This document shows, piece by piece, positions 6,193 to 14,535 of a DNA stretch of 39,859 bases. Source of the DNA: CAYRTV01 sp046483285 (GTDB lineage Bacteria; Acidobacteriota; Aminicenantia; Aminicenantales; Aminicenantaceae); the NCBI GenBank assembly GCA_046483285.1, contig JAWODN010000051.1:1-39859 (forward strand). Reading direction: 5' to 3'. Under the pieces are notes generated by a model. It ran no database searches, had not been told where the DNA came from, and was given only the letters and a program-made list of their open reading frames with translations. Position numbers and translations under genes: made by a program. The stretch's first letter is position 1; each line of letters opens with the position of its first letter.

Positions 6193-8430
6193 TCAGAGCT
6201 TGGGTTTCGCGGAAATTTCACGGCGGGCTTGAGCCTTGGTTTCTTGAAGGATGTCCATATACCTTAATATGCGTTCCCGCTCATGTTCATTTTGAATGGT
6301 ATTCAGGGCTCTTTTTAATGCCGGGATCAGGTCTTTTCCCCGCATCCCTTCTTTTTCCGGCTCGGGGAGAATGATCCGCACCATCGTCCAGGCGGTTTCT
6401 TTCTCCAGGCCGGTCCAGGAATAAAACGTTTCCGCCATTTCCAGGGCCTCCCGGGATTTGATATGCGAGAGCCCGGATAAAAAGCTTCCGGCGTCTTCTC
6501 TATGATTGAGGCTGGGAAAAACTTTCTTCATCCAAGCCGCTTTTTGGTCCGTTTTGAGTTCCGATTCCGTAATCAGCCGGATAAAGCCCTGCAAAGCCAG
6601 ATAGCGGAATTTTTGCTGTTTGGCTTTGTGCACCAGATCCAGAAGCTTGTCCGCGGCCTGGAATTCCTGCCATTCCGATAGAGTGTATACGGCTGCGGCC
6701 TTCATCTTTGGATCATGGTCATGATAAGCATCTAAAACCGCCTGAAGCGCGGCCCGGCCTCCGGTTTCAGCCAAGGGCCGGAGAAAATCAATCCGCTTGT
6801 CCCCCTCCGCTTTTTTCAAAGCTTTCAGGATAGGCGCCGCCCGGTTTTCCGGTTCAGGGATTTGACCGGCGGCGGCGGCTAACGCCTTTTGGACCCGGGT
6901 GATTTCCGGTTTGCTCTTCAATTGAAACAAAAGATCGATCAAACGGTTTATATCGGAGGAGGTCACCATATGCTCCAGGGCCGAAAATGCCGTTGTGCGT
7001 AAGGTTTCATTTTCGCTCTTCACCTGGGAAAACACCAGATTGGAATGGCTGCGGGACCGGCGGGCTGCCAGGAATTGCAGAAGGGAGGACTGCGCCTCCG
7101 GGGAAGCCTCCGGAAAAACTTTTGCCGCAGCGGATACGGCCGGTTCGGCCGGCATGCGGAGCAAGGCTTGGGATATAAGCGGAAGGGTTTCGCCGGAAGC
7201 TTGAGGGACAAGCCTGATCAAAACAGGCAGCATGTGTTCATCAGCTGATGCCGCCGCAGCTTGGAGAGCGGCCTGACGGATTCGGATGTCATCATCATTC
7301 AATTTCTCATGAATATATTCCGCCGCGGCCGGATCTGCGCGCTTGCCCAGCCAGGTGATTATTTCCGCCTTGACAGCCGGGGCGGAGACCTCGGCTTTTT
7401 CAATCCAGGATTTGGTGATATTTTCCCCGGGGAAGCCTGCGGCCAGGCGCAAAGCCTGGCCCCGCAGTTCCGGGCTGACGTGACCGGCGGCCTGAAGCAG
7501 GTCGTCCATAGCTCTTATCTCCTGGAGATCGACCAAGAGAGTGAGGGCGCCGGCCGCGATATGGGCTTCCCGGGGAGCCCGGAAGTTTTCCATCAAGCCG
7601 CGTGTGATGTTCAGAGACTTTCCCGTCCGGCCGTTTTCGGCCAGCCTGCGGGCGTATAAAAGCAAAAGGGAAGGAGCTTCGGCTCTTTCTGAAGGAGAAG
7701 CCAAAATACGGGATTTAAGCAAAACGTCCTCCGCGGCCGGAGAACCGGAATTGGCCAGGGCAAACAGCGCGGTCTTCCTGATATCAGGATGAGAGTGGGA
7801 GGCATATTTCAGGATTTCTTTCACGGCTTTCCCGGACCGGAGTTCACCCAAGTTCTTTATCAAGGTCGCCCGGCAGGAAACCGGAGAAGAAACCAAGGCG
7901 TTTAATAATGCGTTTTCGGCGGCGCTTATGCCGATTCCCCTCAAGGCGCGGGCGGCGGGTTCGCACAGTTCCGGATCCTGAAGGCAGAGCTGTAAAGGTT
8001 TGACCGCGTCTTTTTTTCCGGTGAGCTGCAGCATGTGTATGAGAAAAGGCTTCACTTTCTTATCCGGATGTTTTTTTAGTGAATCAGCGACGGCCTTAAC
8101 AAACATCCGCCTTTCTTTTTCATTTCCGGTCCGCCCGGCGTAAACAGCCATTCCGCTGAGCGCATAGCGGAGAGAGGTGTCGCTGCCTTGCCCTGAAGCT
8201 TCCAGACCCAAACAAATTTGTTTTACGGCATTGACCCCCAGATCAAAAATATCCGCACTGAGCTGATTTTGCTCCTCAGAGCTTTCAGCGGGAAACCCGG
8301 AGAGAATTGTGTCAATTCTGATTTCCAGAGGGCCGGTTTTCTCAGGGAGAAAAACACAAGCGGTCCCGAGCAGCAGAGTCAGGCTGATGACCATCAGAAT
8401 GCATTTTCTTGAGTGTGTCATCTCATTCAC
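6193..8430 (-). CDS. Secreted or lipoprotein HEAT-repeat protein
   Basis: This 745-residue protein begins with a signal peptide (CILMVISLTLLLGTAC); the Cys after GTA could be a lipidation site, though the lipobox is not canonical. The rest is an all-helical array of HEAT/PBS-type repeats, for example HPDIRKTALFALANSGSPAAEDVLL, DDDIRIRQAALQAAAASADEHMLPVL and DPKMKAAAVYTLSEWQEFQAADKLL. Such solenoids usually bind proteins; no enzymatic motif is visible. It starts 7 nt after the stop of the Tat-exported oxidoreductase upstream, so the two are probably co-transcribed. Function unknown. Confidence 0.85.
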   Translation of the reverse strand: MNEMTHSRKCILMVISLTLLLGTACVFLPEKTGPLEIRIDTILSGFPAESSEEQNQLSADIFDLGVNAVKQICLGLEASGQGSDTSLRYALSGMAVYAGRTGNEKERRMFVKAVADSLKKHPDKKVKPFLIHMLQLTGKKDAVKPLQLCLQDPELCEPAARALRGIGISAAENALLNALVSSPVSCRATLIKNLGELRSGKAVKEILKYASHSHPDIRKTALFALANSGSPAAEDVLLKSRILASPSERAEAPSLLLLYARRLAENGRTGKSLNITRGLMENFRAPREAHIAAGALTLLVDLQEIRAMDDLLQAAGHVSPELRGQALRLAAGFPGENITKSWIEKAEVSAPAVKAEIITWLGKRADPAAAEYIHEKLNDDDIRIRQAALQAAAASADEHMLPVLIRLVPQASGETLPLISQALLRMPAEPAVSAAAKVFPEASPEAQSSLLQFLAARRSRSHSNLVFSQVKSENETLRTTAFSALEHMVTSSDINRLIDLLFQLKSKPEITRVQKALAAAAGQIPEPENRAAPILKALKKAEGDKRIDFLRPLAETGGRAALQAVLDAYHDHDPKMKAAAVYTLSEWQEFQAADKLLDLVHKAKQQKFRYLALQGFIRLITESELKTDQKAAWMKKVFPSLNHREDAGSFLSGLSHIKSREALEMAETFYSWTGLEKETAWTMVRIILPEPEKEGMRGKDLIPALKRALNTIQNEHERERILRYMDILQETKAQARREISAKPKL

Positions 8431-8437
8431 TTGCTGT

Positions 8438-9712
8438 TTATATGTGCCAGGGAGCCCGCATCGGCTGGTATGCCAGACGGTTCGCTTCCGGGTCCCTGAT
8501 AAAAAGCTGTTTTTCCGGGTCGAATTCGAGTTTTCGCCCCAGCCGGACGGCGATTTTACTCAAGTTGACCAGGGTACAGGACCGGTGACTGTTTTCTTCG
8601 TTCAGCGCAAAGGGCCGCCGTTTTTTAACCGCCTCGGTGAAATCAGTGATTTGGGGTTCCGGATCCGGAAGCAGGGCGGCTTTTTCGCGGAGCCCGGGGA
8701 TGTTGGATTCGAAACCCTTGTGGAGTTTTCCTTCCGGTCCTTCGATGAAAGGGGCCGACTTATCTTTATTTTCTCCGTCCAAGATGATTTTGCACCCGTC
8801 GGCATAAGTCAATTCAATGCGGCGCCAGGTCCCGCAGGCGTCCGGATGCTGCTGAGGACAGTCCGCTTCGATTTTCACCGGGCTGGTGCTGTCTTTTTCA
8901 AGAAGATACTGGACCGGATCCAGATAATGCATGCCCATATCCCCCAGCCCTCCTCCGTCATAGTCCCAGTAACCGCGGAAAGTTCCGTGCACCCGGTGGG
9001 GGTTATAAGGTTTTTCCGGAGCCGGTCCCAGCCACATCTCATAATTCAGTTGTTCAGGTACCGGCTGGGGCGGTAAAACGGTTTTGCCGCGCCAAAAAAA
9101 TTTCCAGTCGAAACCGGTGACCCCGCTCACCGTTACGGTTAAGGGCCATCCCAAAAGCCGGTGTGCAACCACTTTTTTCACCGGATGGACCGGAGTTCCG
9201 AAACCGTAGAAGCGCCCTTCATAACGAAACCAGGTGTTGGTGCGGAAAATTCTGCCGTAACGCCGGATTTCCTCCACCACCCGCCGCCCTTCGCCGATAG
9301 TGCGGGTCATGGGCTTTTCACACCAAATATCTTTGCCGGCTTTCGCCGCGGCTATTGCGATCAAGGCATGCCAGTGAGGCGGGGTCGGGATGTGAATGAT
9401 ATCGATATCATCCCTTGCCAAAACCTCCCGGAAATCCCGGTACCCTCTGACGCCCGGTTCACTCATCTCCAACGCCTGCTGGAGATGAGTGTCATCAACA
9501 TCACATATCGCCAGAAGTTTGGCTCCCGGATAGGTCAGGTGAACCCGCCCCATTTCTCCGACCCCGATAACAGCCTTGGTCAGTGTTTCGCTGGGTGGCG
9601 TGAAATTTTGTCTGCCCAGAACAAACCGGGGAATGATGGTGAATCCTGCTGCGGCAAGAGAGGTTTTTTTCAGAAAATCACGTCGGGAAGATGAATGTTT
9701 TCGGCGTCTCAT
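8438..9712 (-). CDS. Tat-exported Gfo/Idh/MocA-family oxidoreductase
   Basis: This is a 424-residue NAD(P)-dependent sugar dehydrogenase-like protein. A twin-arginine signal (SRRDFLKK) and hydrophobic stretch AAAGFTII open it, so it is exported folded, probably with cofactor. The Rossmann domain follows (AVIGVGEMGRVH, ICDVDD), then the family motif WCEKPMTRT and the substrate domain with YDGGGLGDMGMHYLDP. The substrate cannot be told from sequence. Related exported proteins in Bacteroidetes, Planctomycetes and Acidobacteria act on glycans. The HEAT protein is its downstream partner. The ribosome site is weak, and a repeat element begins 27 nt upstream. Confidence 0.88.
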   Translation of the reverse strand: MRRRKHSSSRRDFLKKTSLAAAGFTIIPRFVLGRQNFTPPSETLTKAVIGVGEMGRVHLTYPGAKLLAICDVDDTHLQQALEMSEPGVRGYRDFREVLARDDIDIIHIPTPPHWHALIAIAAAKAGKDIWCEKPMTRTIGEGRRVVEEIRRYGRIFRTNTWFRYEGRFYGFGTPVHPVKKVVAHRLLGWPLTVTVSGVTGFDWKFFWRGKTVLPPQPVPEQLNYEMWLGPAPEKPYNPHRVHGTFRGYWDYDGGGLGDMGMHYLDPVQYLLEKDSTSPVKIEADCPQQHPDACGTWRRIELTYADGCKIILDGENKDKSAPFIEGPEGKLHKGFESNIPGLREKAALLPDPEPQITDFTEAVKKRRPFALNEENSHRSCTLVNLSKIAVRLGRKLEFDPEKQLFIRDPEANRLAYQPMRAPWHI

Positions 9713-9738
9713 TTTTCTAAAATTGTGATTTTTTATTA

Positions 9739-9884
9739 TACCTGACTTATATCATGGATTTCTACAGCCTGCTTTGCAGGACTCGCAGCGACATGGGTTG
9801 CGGCTCGTCGCAGTGAAAGACCGCGGTGTCCCCGCCGCAACTCCGGCATCTGCAGCAATCCCGGTTCGTGACTGGGCCGGGTTA
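9739..9884. repeat. Intergenic inverted-repeat element, divergent copy
   Basis: The left end TACCTGACTTAT and the right end CTGGGCCGGGTTATA form imperfect inverted termini. The core shares TTGCGGCTCGTCGCAGTGAA and GCCGCAACTCCGGCATCTG with the other elements. A CCTGC/GCAGG hairpin lies near the left end. It lies between the Tat oxidoreductase start and the hsp20 terminator. Confidence 0.7.
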
Positions 9885-9887
9885 TAC

Positions 9888-9923
9888 AAAAAAAAAGCGT
9901 CCGGGATTGTCCCGGACGCTTTT
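9888..9923 (-). terminator. Rho-independent terminator of hsp20
   Basis: A 10-bp GC-rich stem, GCGTCCGGGA/TCCCGGACGC (9897-9906 and 9910-9919), has a 3-nt loop. On the minus strand it is followed by a run of at least eight T, about 20 nt after the hsp20 stop. Confidence 0.9.
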
Positions 9924-9943
9924 ATGAGGTTTTTTGCCTGAAG

Positions 9944-10426
9944 TTACTTCTTGGATTTGACGTCGACGGTTTTCTTCTTCTCGGGCTTCAAGATCTTGAC
10001 GCTGCGGGGTTTGAGCTCGGGTTTTTTCGGCATGCGGATTTTCAATACACCGTTGTTGTGTTCCGCCTTGATTTTCTCTTGATCGATATAGTGGGGAAGG
10101 GAAAAAGTGCGGTAAAACCCGCCATAGGAGCGTTCCACGCGGTGGTAGTTTTCCTCTTTGGTTTCCTTTTCCATTTTTCTTTCACCCTGAAGGGTCAGGG
10201 AATTGTCTTCGATTTTGACTTCGACGTCATCTTCCTCGATACCGGGAATTTCCGCGTTCATCACCAGCTCATTTTCGGTTTCGTATATATCGACGGAAGG
10301 CGCCCATGCTGTGGACATCAAGTCGCTCTCTTCACCTCTCCGTGTGACCGTTTCATCGAAAAGACGATTCATCCGGTCTCTTAAAGTGACAAAGTCTCTG
10401 AAAGGATCCCAACGAATAATAGCCAT
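9944..10426 (-). CDS. Small heat shock protein, Hsp20/alpha-crystallin family
   Basis: A 160-residue ATP-independent holdase that keeps unfolding proteins soluble. The N-terminal arm reads MAIIRWDPFRDFVTLRDRMNRLFDE. The alpha-crystallin domain spans about 42-137, with PSVDIYETENELVMNAEIPG, SLTLQGERK, RSYGGFYRTFSLP and the conserved GVLKIRMPK. The C-terminus is lysine-rich; an I-x-I/V type anchor may be VKIL. It is a single-gene unit with its own strong promoter, a HAIR-like operator and a terminator, so it is likely heat- or stress-induced. Confidence 0.95.
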   Translation of the reverse strand: MAIIRWDPFRDFVTLRDRMNRLFDETVTRRGEESDLMSTAWAPSVDIYETENELVMNAEIPGIEEDDVEVKIEDNSLTLQGERKMEKETKEENYHRVERSYGGFYRTFSLPHYIDQEKIKAEHNNGVLKIRMPKKPELKPRSVKILKPEKKKTVDVKSKK

Positions 10427-10466
10427 TTTTGACCTCCTTTTTATCTCTTAATTTGAGTACGTCTAT

Positions 10467-10496
10467 AATATAATACTTGAGTGTGTATTTGTCAAG
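10467..10496 (-). promoter_or_regulatory. hsp20 promoter overlapped by a HAIR-like (HspR) operator
   Basis: On the minus strand, TTGACA (10495-10490), a 17-nt spacer and TATATT (10472-10467) make a near-perfect sigma-70 promoter. Overlapping it at 10476-10496 is CTTGACA-N7-ACTCAAG, 12 of 14 matches to the HAIR consensus CTTGAGT-N7-ACTCAAG bound by the repressor HspR. A bound repressor would cover the -35 and spacer. AGGAGG precedes the start codon. Confidence 0.75.
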
Positions 10497-10539
10497 TATG
10501 TGTAATAAAAATTTTGGGAGGGGTTTCAGGGTGTGCCGG

Positions 10540-11229
10540 TCATGCTCCCCGGATCAAGAGCGTCGCTTCCCCCTTAAGAGTGGTGGTTTGGAGTTTGCCC
10601 AGCACTTCGGATATGCAGCCACGAATGTATTCCTCATGGATTTTGGTTATTTCCCGGGCTAAAACCGCTTCCCGTTCCCCCAGCGCTTCCCGGGCCAATT
10701 CTAAAAATCCCGTGGCTTTTCGGACGGGGATATAGAAAATCAAGGTGCCGGGTTCATTCTGAAGAGAGACCAGCAATTTGCGGACGGATGTTTTTTTGAC
10801 CGGAGGAAAGCCCAAAAATAAGAATCTGTGGGCGGGCAGTCCGGATACCGGCAGAGCCGCGGTCAGGGCGGACACTCCGGGAACCGGGACGATCCGGGTA
10901 TCCTGGCTCAAAGCTTTGCGGATGAGCGGAAAACCGGGATCGGAGAGGCCGGGAGTTCCGGCATCGGAAACCAGGGCCACGTCAAGGCCTTCCCTCAGCT
11001 TTTTTAGTATGATTGGGATTTTTTCTTTTTCCCTCGGGTGAAAATAACTGATAAGCTTTTTTTTCAACTCCAAATGGTTAAGCAGCTTTAAAGTATGGCG
11101 GGTATCCTCACAGGCGATAAAATCCACATCTTTGAGAACACGGATGGCTCTTAAGGTTATATCCTGCAGATTCCCTATAGGGGTAGCGACGACGTAGAGT
11201 GTGCCCTTTTTCTCTTGGGTTTTATCCAT
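10540..11229 (-). CDS. rsmI: 16S rRNA (cytidine-1402-2'-O)-methyltransferase
   Basis: This tetrapyrrole-methylase-fold enzyme adds the 2'-O-methyl group to C1402 in the 30S decoding centre. Diagnostic motifs are LYVVATPIGNLQDITLRA, ACEDTRHTLKLLNH, VSDAGTPGLSDPG and PVPGVSALTAALPVSGLP. At 229 residues it is shorter than the E. coli protein (286), lacking the small C-terminal domain. It starts 9 nt after the nadE stop and ends the nitrilase-nadE-rsmI operon. Confidence 0.94.
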   Translation of the reverse strand: MDKTQEKKGTLYVVATPIGNLQDITLRAIRVLKDVDFIACEDTRHTLKLLNHLELKKKLISYFHPREKEKIPIILKKLREGLDVALVSDAGTPGLSDPGFPLIRKALSQDTRIVPVPGVSALTAALPVSGLPAHRFLFLGFPPVKKTSVRKLLVSLQNEPGTLIFYIPVRKATGFLELAREALGEREAVLAREITKIHEEYIRGCISEVLGKLQTTTLKGEATLLIRGA

Positions 11230-11238
11230 GATGGAGAA

Positions 11239-12051
11239 TTACTTCCCCCGGTCATAGGGATAAAGATAGTCCAGTCCGATGGTGCGTTGAGAGATTTTTG
11301 CGATGCAGGGGGGTTTTCTTTTAAATTCGGAAGACGCCATCATGCGGGAAATTTTTTCCACTTTTTCCCGTTCGAATCCTTCCTGGATCACCTGTTCTTT
11401 TGAGCGGCGCAAATCGACCATCCGGAAAAGAATGCGGTCGATTTCTTCATAGCTCATTCCGATTTCCTGTTCGTCGGTTTGGCCTGACCACAGACCGGCG
11501 GTGGGGGCTTTGGTGATTACGCTCTCAGGGACTCCCAAATGCCGGGCCATGACCCGGACCTGGGTTTTATATAAATCGCCTAAAGGATTAAAGGCGCTGG
11601 CCATATCCCCGAAAATGGTGCCGTATCCAATGAGAAGTTCGGTTTTATTGCTGGTGCCGATCACCAGGGCTTTTTCCCGTTCCGAGAAATCATAAAGCAC
11701 CGACATTCTTTCCCGGGCCATTTTATTCCCCTTCATGCCGGGGTTTTGGGTGGGGAAGCGGGAGTAATAGGCGTCAACGGAAGGCTTTATGTCGACGGTG
11801 GCGGTTTTGATTCCCAGTGATTCCGCGACATTTTGGGCGTCTTTGACTTCCTGCGGGAACAAATCGCCGTACGGCATGATGATTCCGGTCACATTTTCCG
11901 GCCCCAAGGCCCGGACGGCCAGGGAAATAGAGGTAGAGGAGTCCAGCCCTCCCGAAAGGCCCAAAATTCCCTTTGAAAAGCCGTTTTTGAAAAGTTCTTC
12001 CCGGATAAAGCGGGTGAGAATCTTTTCAACAAAACCAGGATTAATATTCAC
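11239..12051 (-). CDS. nadE: NAD synthetase, synthetase subunit
   Basis: A 270-residue N-type ATP pyrophosphatase that amidates deamido-NAD to NAD. The P-loop GLSGGLDSSTS is at about residues 30-40; GTSNKTELLIGYGTIFGD and APTAGLWSGQTDEQEIG are the other family blocks. The length matches a stand-alone synthetase, not the 550-650-residue fused glutamine-dependent type. Its start overlaps by 11 nt the end of a carbon-nitrogen hydrolase gene, which suggests the two act together, the hydrolase supplying ammonia from glutamine. Confidence 0.93.
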   Translation of the reverse strand: MNINPGFVEKILTRFIREELFKNGFSKGILGLSGGLDSSTSISLAVRALGPENVTGIIMPYGDLFPQEVKDAQNVAESLGIKTATVDIKPSVDAYYSRFPTQNPGMKGNKMARERMSVLYDFSEREKALVIGTSNKTELLIGYGTIFGDMASAFNPLGDLYKTQVRVMARHLGVPESVITKAPTAGLWSGQTDEQEIGMSYEEIDRILFRMVDLRRSKEQVIQEGFEREKVEKISRMMASSEFKRKPPCIAKISQRTIGLDYLYPYDRGK

Positions 12052-12886
12052 TATTTATAATTCTTCTCAGATTTTCCAATAAAATTTCCGGCTGATTGTC
12101 CCGTTTGTAATGAAGGTGTTTGCGGGCTTCCCCAAGGACGTCCAGGTCAATGTCCACGGTCATAAAGTTTTCTTCCGCCTCAGGGGCTTTAGCCAGTCTG
12201 TTTCCCCAGGGATCGTAGACAAAAGAGCCCCCTGCGAACGTTTTTCCGTCTTCCACTCCCACCCGGTTGCAGTAGATAACAAAAACGGTGGAAAAGCGGG
12301 AAATGGTCTCGGCCATAAGCTCCCACATGCGGCTGGATTCAAATTCCGCCTCCCGGCCTATGCCTCTTCCCGGGGCCGCGCTGAGAATGATGAGCATGTC
12401 AGCTCCCGCAGTGAACAGAAGATAACCCGCCCCATAAAACAAAAAATCATAGCAGATCATCATGCCGGCTTTTCCCCAAGGGGCTGAAAAAGGGGAAAAG
12501 GTTTTTCCCTGGGCGAAAAACTTGCCTTCTTCAAACATGCCGTAAGTGGGCAGAAAAACTTTCCGGTGGATATGTTTGATCCGGCCGTGGCTGAAAAAGG
12601 CGGCTGAATTGGTATAAATTCCTTTTTCTTTTTCTTCAGCGAATCCCGCCACGAGAGAAAGGCGGCGGCTCCATTCTTCCAGTTCGCGGATAACCGGGTG
12701 CGCTTCCGGCTGGATGGCGATATCCGCAACGATATCTTTTAAAGTATAGCCGGTTAAACTCAACTCCGGAAACACCAGAAGATCAGCCTTTTCCTCCACC
12801 GCGTTCATGAACATTTTTTGGTGAAGCTCCAGGTTTTTTTCCAGGTTCCCGAGTATCGGCTTGATTTGAGCTAATGCGATTCTCAT
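12041..12886 (-). CDS. Carbon-nitrogen hydrolase, probable glutaminase partner of NadE
   Basis: A 281-residue nitrilase-superfamily protein. The Glu-Lys-Cys triad is visible in FPELSLTGY, HRKVFLPTYGMFEEGKFF and MMICYDFLF. The YGMFEE and FxQG-type blocks match the glutaminase domain of glutamine-dependent NAD synthetases. The start at 12886 (MRIALAQIKP) is the family's usual first strand; an upstream ATG at 13006 would add 40 unrelated residues. It overlaps nadE by 11 nt. A role as a general amidase is possible, but the coupling makes NAD synthesis the best guess. Confidence 0.85.
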   Translation of the reverse strand: MRIALAQIKPILGNLEKNLELHQKMFMNAVEEKADLLVFPELSLTGYTLKDIVADIAIQPEAHPVIRELEEWSRRLSLVAGFAEEKEKGIYTNSAAFFSHGRIKHIHRKVFLPTYGMFEEGKFFAQGKTFSPFSAPWGKAGMMICYDFLFYGAGYLLFTAGADMLIILSAAPGRGIGREAEFESSRMWELMAETISRFSTVFVIYCNRVGVEDGKTFAGGSFVYDPWGNRLAKAPEAEENFMTVDIDLDVLGEARKHLHYKRDNQPEILLENLRRIINSEY

Positions 12887-13000
12887 GATGTTAAAAATTA
12901 TCATAATTCCGCTCCCTTTGCAATTTGCCTGCCCTTTCCGCGTCGGTGAATGATCCGGCAGGAACCAGGTGACAGCGGGCCCGGATGGATACAGCCGGGA

Positions 13001-13029
13001 TTGCAAAGAAAGTGAACATGTTATATAAA
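13001..13029 (+). promoter_or_regulatory. Promoter for the DUF4388/J-domain gene
   Basis: TTGCAA (13001-13006), a 17-nt spacer and TATAAA (13024-13029) are followed by a short leader with GATGAGGAGG-like purines before the start at 13067. Confidence 0.55.
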
Positions 13030-13066
13030 GGGATGAGGAGGAACGGCATCAACCAGCCGGAGGATC

Positions 13067-14497
13067 ATGGAACACATTGGATTTCATCTTAAAAACATTT
13101 ATTTCAATACCCTGAAAGGACAGCTGGCCTTCAGAAAGGGCCAGGTTCAAAAATTTCTTTTTTTTCAGGAAGGATTTCTCATCCATGCCCGCACCAATCA
13201 GCCGGAGGAGATGCTGGGCGGGATTCTGTTCCGCACAGGCCGCATTTCCAACCAAACCCATTCCAAGCTGGACGCCTTTATCGAACCTAATAAATCCATT
13301 GGGGAAATTCTGATTGAAAAAAATTTGATCAGTCCGGAAGATTTAAAAGAGGGATTGAAAATCCAGATGCGCGAAATCCTGTTGAATACCTTCCCGGTCT
13401 TCGGCGCTGATATCAATTTTGAATCCAAAGACCGGTACAGCGGGGAAACTTTTGATGCCAAGGTCAACATCCCCTCTTTGATCGAAGACGGCATACGGCG
13501 GATGAAGTGCGATGAGAGGTTGATCCAAATCCTGAAAGATAAACGATTCGCTCCCAAATCCAAAGACTTCTTTTTCCGCTTAAGCGAAGAAGAAAAAGCG
13601 ATTTATGAAAAAATATGCCGTGAGGGGGAGCCCCTGGAGGTACTCCGCTCTGTGGAAATCCGCCAGGAAGATTTTTGGAAAGGGCTGTACCTGCTTTTTT
13701 GCCTCGATTTGATAAGAATGGAAAGCGGAGAGAGCGGGGGTGAAAAAAGAACATCCGGCTCAAGCCAGCCCTCCTTTGATTCCCGGCTGAACGAGATATC
13801 GGAACTGCATCCCCGGCTTAATCAAATGAGCTATTATCAGGTTTTGGAGCTCTCGGAGGATGTGGACATTGCTGAAGTGAAGAAAGCCTATTTTCTGGCT
13901 GCGCGGAAATATCATCCGGATTTATTCAGCAGGAAACTTCCCCATGATGTCAGAGAGAAAATCGATGATGTTTTTGATTATGTCACCAAGGCCTACCACA
14001 CGTTAAGCCATGAGCGCAAGAGGAAGGAATATGACCGGGAAAGGACTCAGCAGAGCCCCGCAGAAAAGAGCAATGCGAAGAAAAAGGCGGAAGTCCAATT
14101 CCGGAAAGGGAAAACCCTTTATGATCAAAGCCGGTTTAAAGAAGCCCTGGTTTTTCTGGAAGAAGCTGTGCGGCTGGATACGAATCAGGCGAATTATTTT
14201 TTGCTGTTGGCTTTAACCCAGGCGAAAATCGAAATGTACCATCAACAGGCGGAAAAGAATTTTTTAAAGTCCATAGAGATGGCGCCCTGGAACGCGGAAA
14301 GTTATGCCGGCCTGGGATTGATGTATAAAAAAGCCGGTTTGCGGGTCAAAGCGGAAAGATATTTTCGAAAAGCCCTTTCCATTGATTCTGATCACAAGGC
14401 GGCCCGCAGTCAATTGGCGGAACTTACCGGAAAATCCAAAAAGAAAAGCCTCAAAGATTACCTGTCCATGGATATTTTCTCAAAAAAAGACAAATAA
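13067..14497 (+). CDS. DUF4388 - J domain - TPR protein
   Basis: This 476-residue cytoplasmic protein has three parts. Residues 1-215 resemble DUF4388/PATAN-type modules (NTLKGQLAFRKGQVQKFLFFQEGFLIHARTN; GEILIEKNLISPEDLKEGL), seen in regulators of Acidobacteria, Myxobacteria and Cyanobacteria. A J domain is at about 255-330, with KKAYFLAARKYHPDLF carrying the HPD needed to stimulate Hsp70 ATPase. Three TPR units follow at about 345-460 (AEVQFRKGKTLYDQSRFKEA; AESYAGLGLMYKKAGL). It could link a signalling input to a DnaK client system. There is no dnaK nearby. The partner and role are unknown. Confidence 0.85.
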   Translation: MEHIGFHLKNIYFNTLKGQLAFRKGQVQKFLFFQEGFLIHARTNQPEEMLGGILFRTGRISNQTHSKLDAFIEPNKSIGEILIEKNLISPEDLKEGLKIQMREILLNTFPVFGADINFESKDRYSGETFDAKVNIPSLIEDGIRRMKCDERLIQILKDKRFAPKSKDFFFRLSEEEKAIYEKICREGEPLEVLRSVEIRQEDFWKGLYLLFCLDLIRMESGESGGEKRTSGSSQPSFDSRLNEISELHPRLNQMSYYQVLELSEDVDIAEVKKAYFLAARKYHPDLFSRKLPHDVREKIDDVFDYVTKAYHTLSHERKRKEYDRERTQQSPAEKSNAKKKAEVQFRKGKTLYDQSRFKEALVFLEEAVRLDTNQANYFLLLALTQAKIEMYHQQAEKNFLKSIEMAPWNAESYAGLGLMYKKAGLRVKAERYFRKALSIDSDHKAARSQLAELTGKSKKKSLKDYLSMDIFSKKDK

Positions 14498-14535
14498 CCC
14501 CTCCGGCCTTGCCTCGCGTCGTCTTTCAGGACAAC

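Noticed and set aside
8309..9076. 255-residue plus-strand frame opposite the Tat oxidoreductase
   Set aside because: Antisense to a well-conserved dehydrogenase; no family features and no ribosome site.
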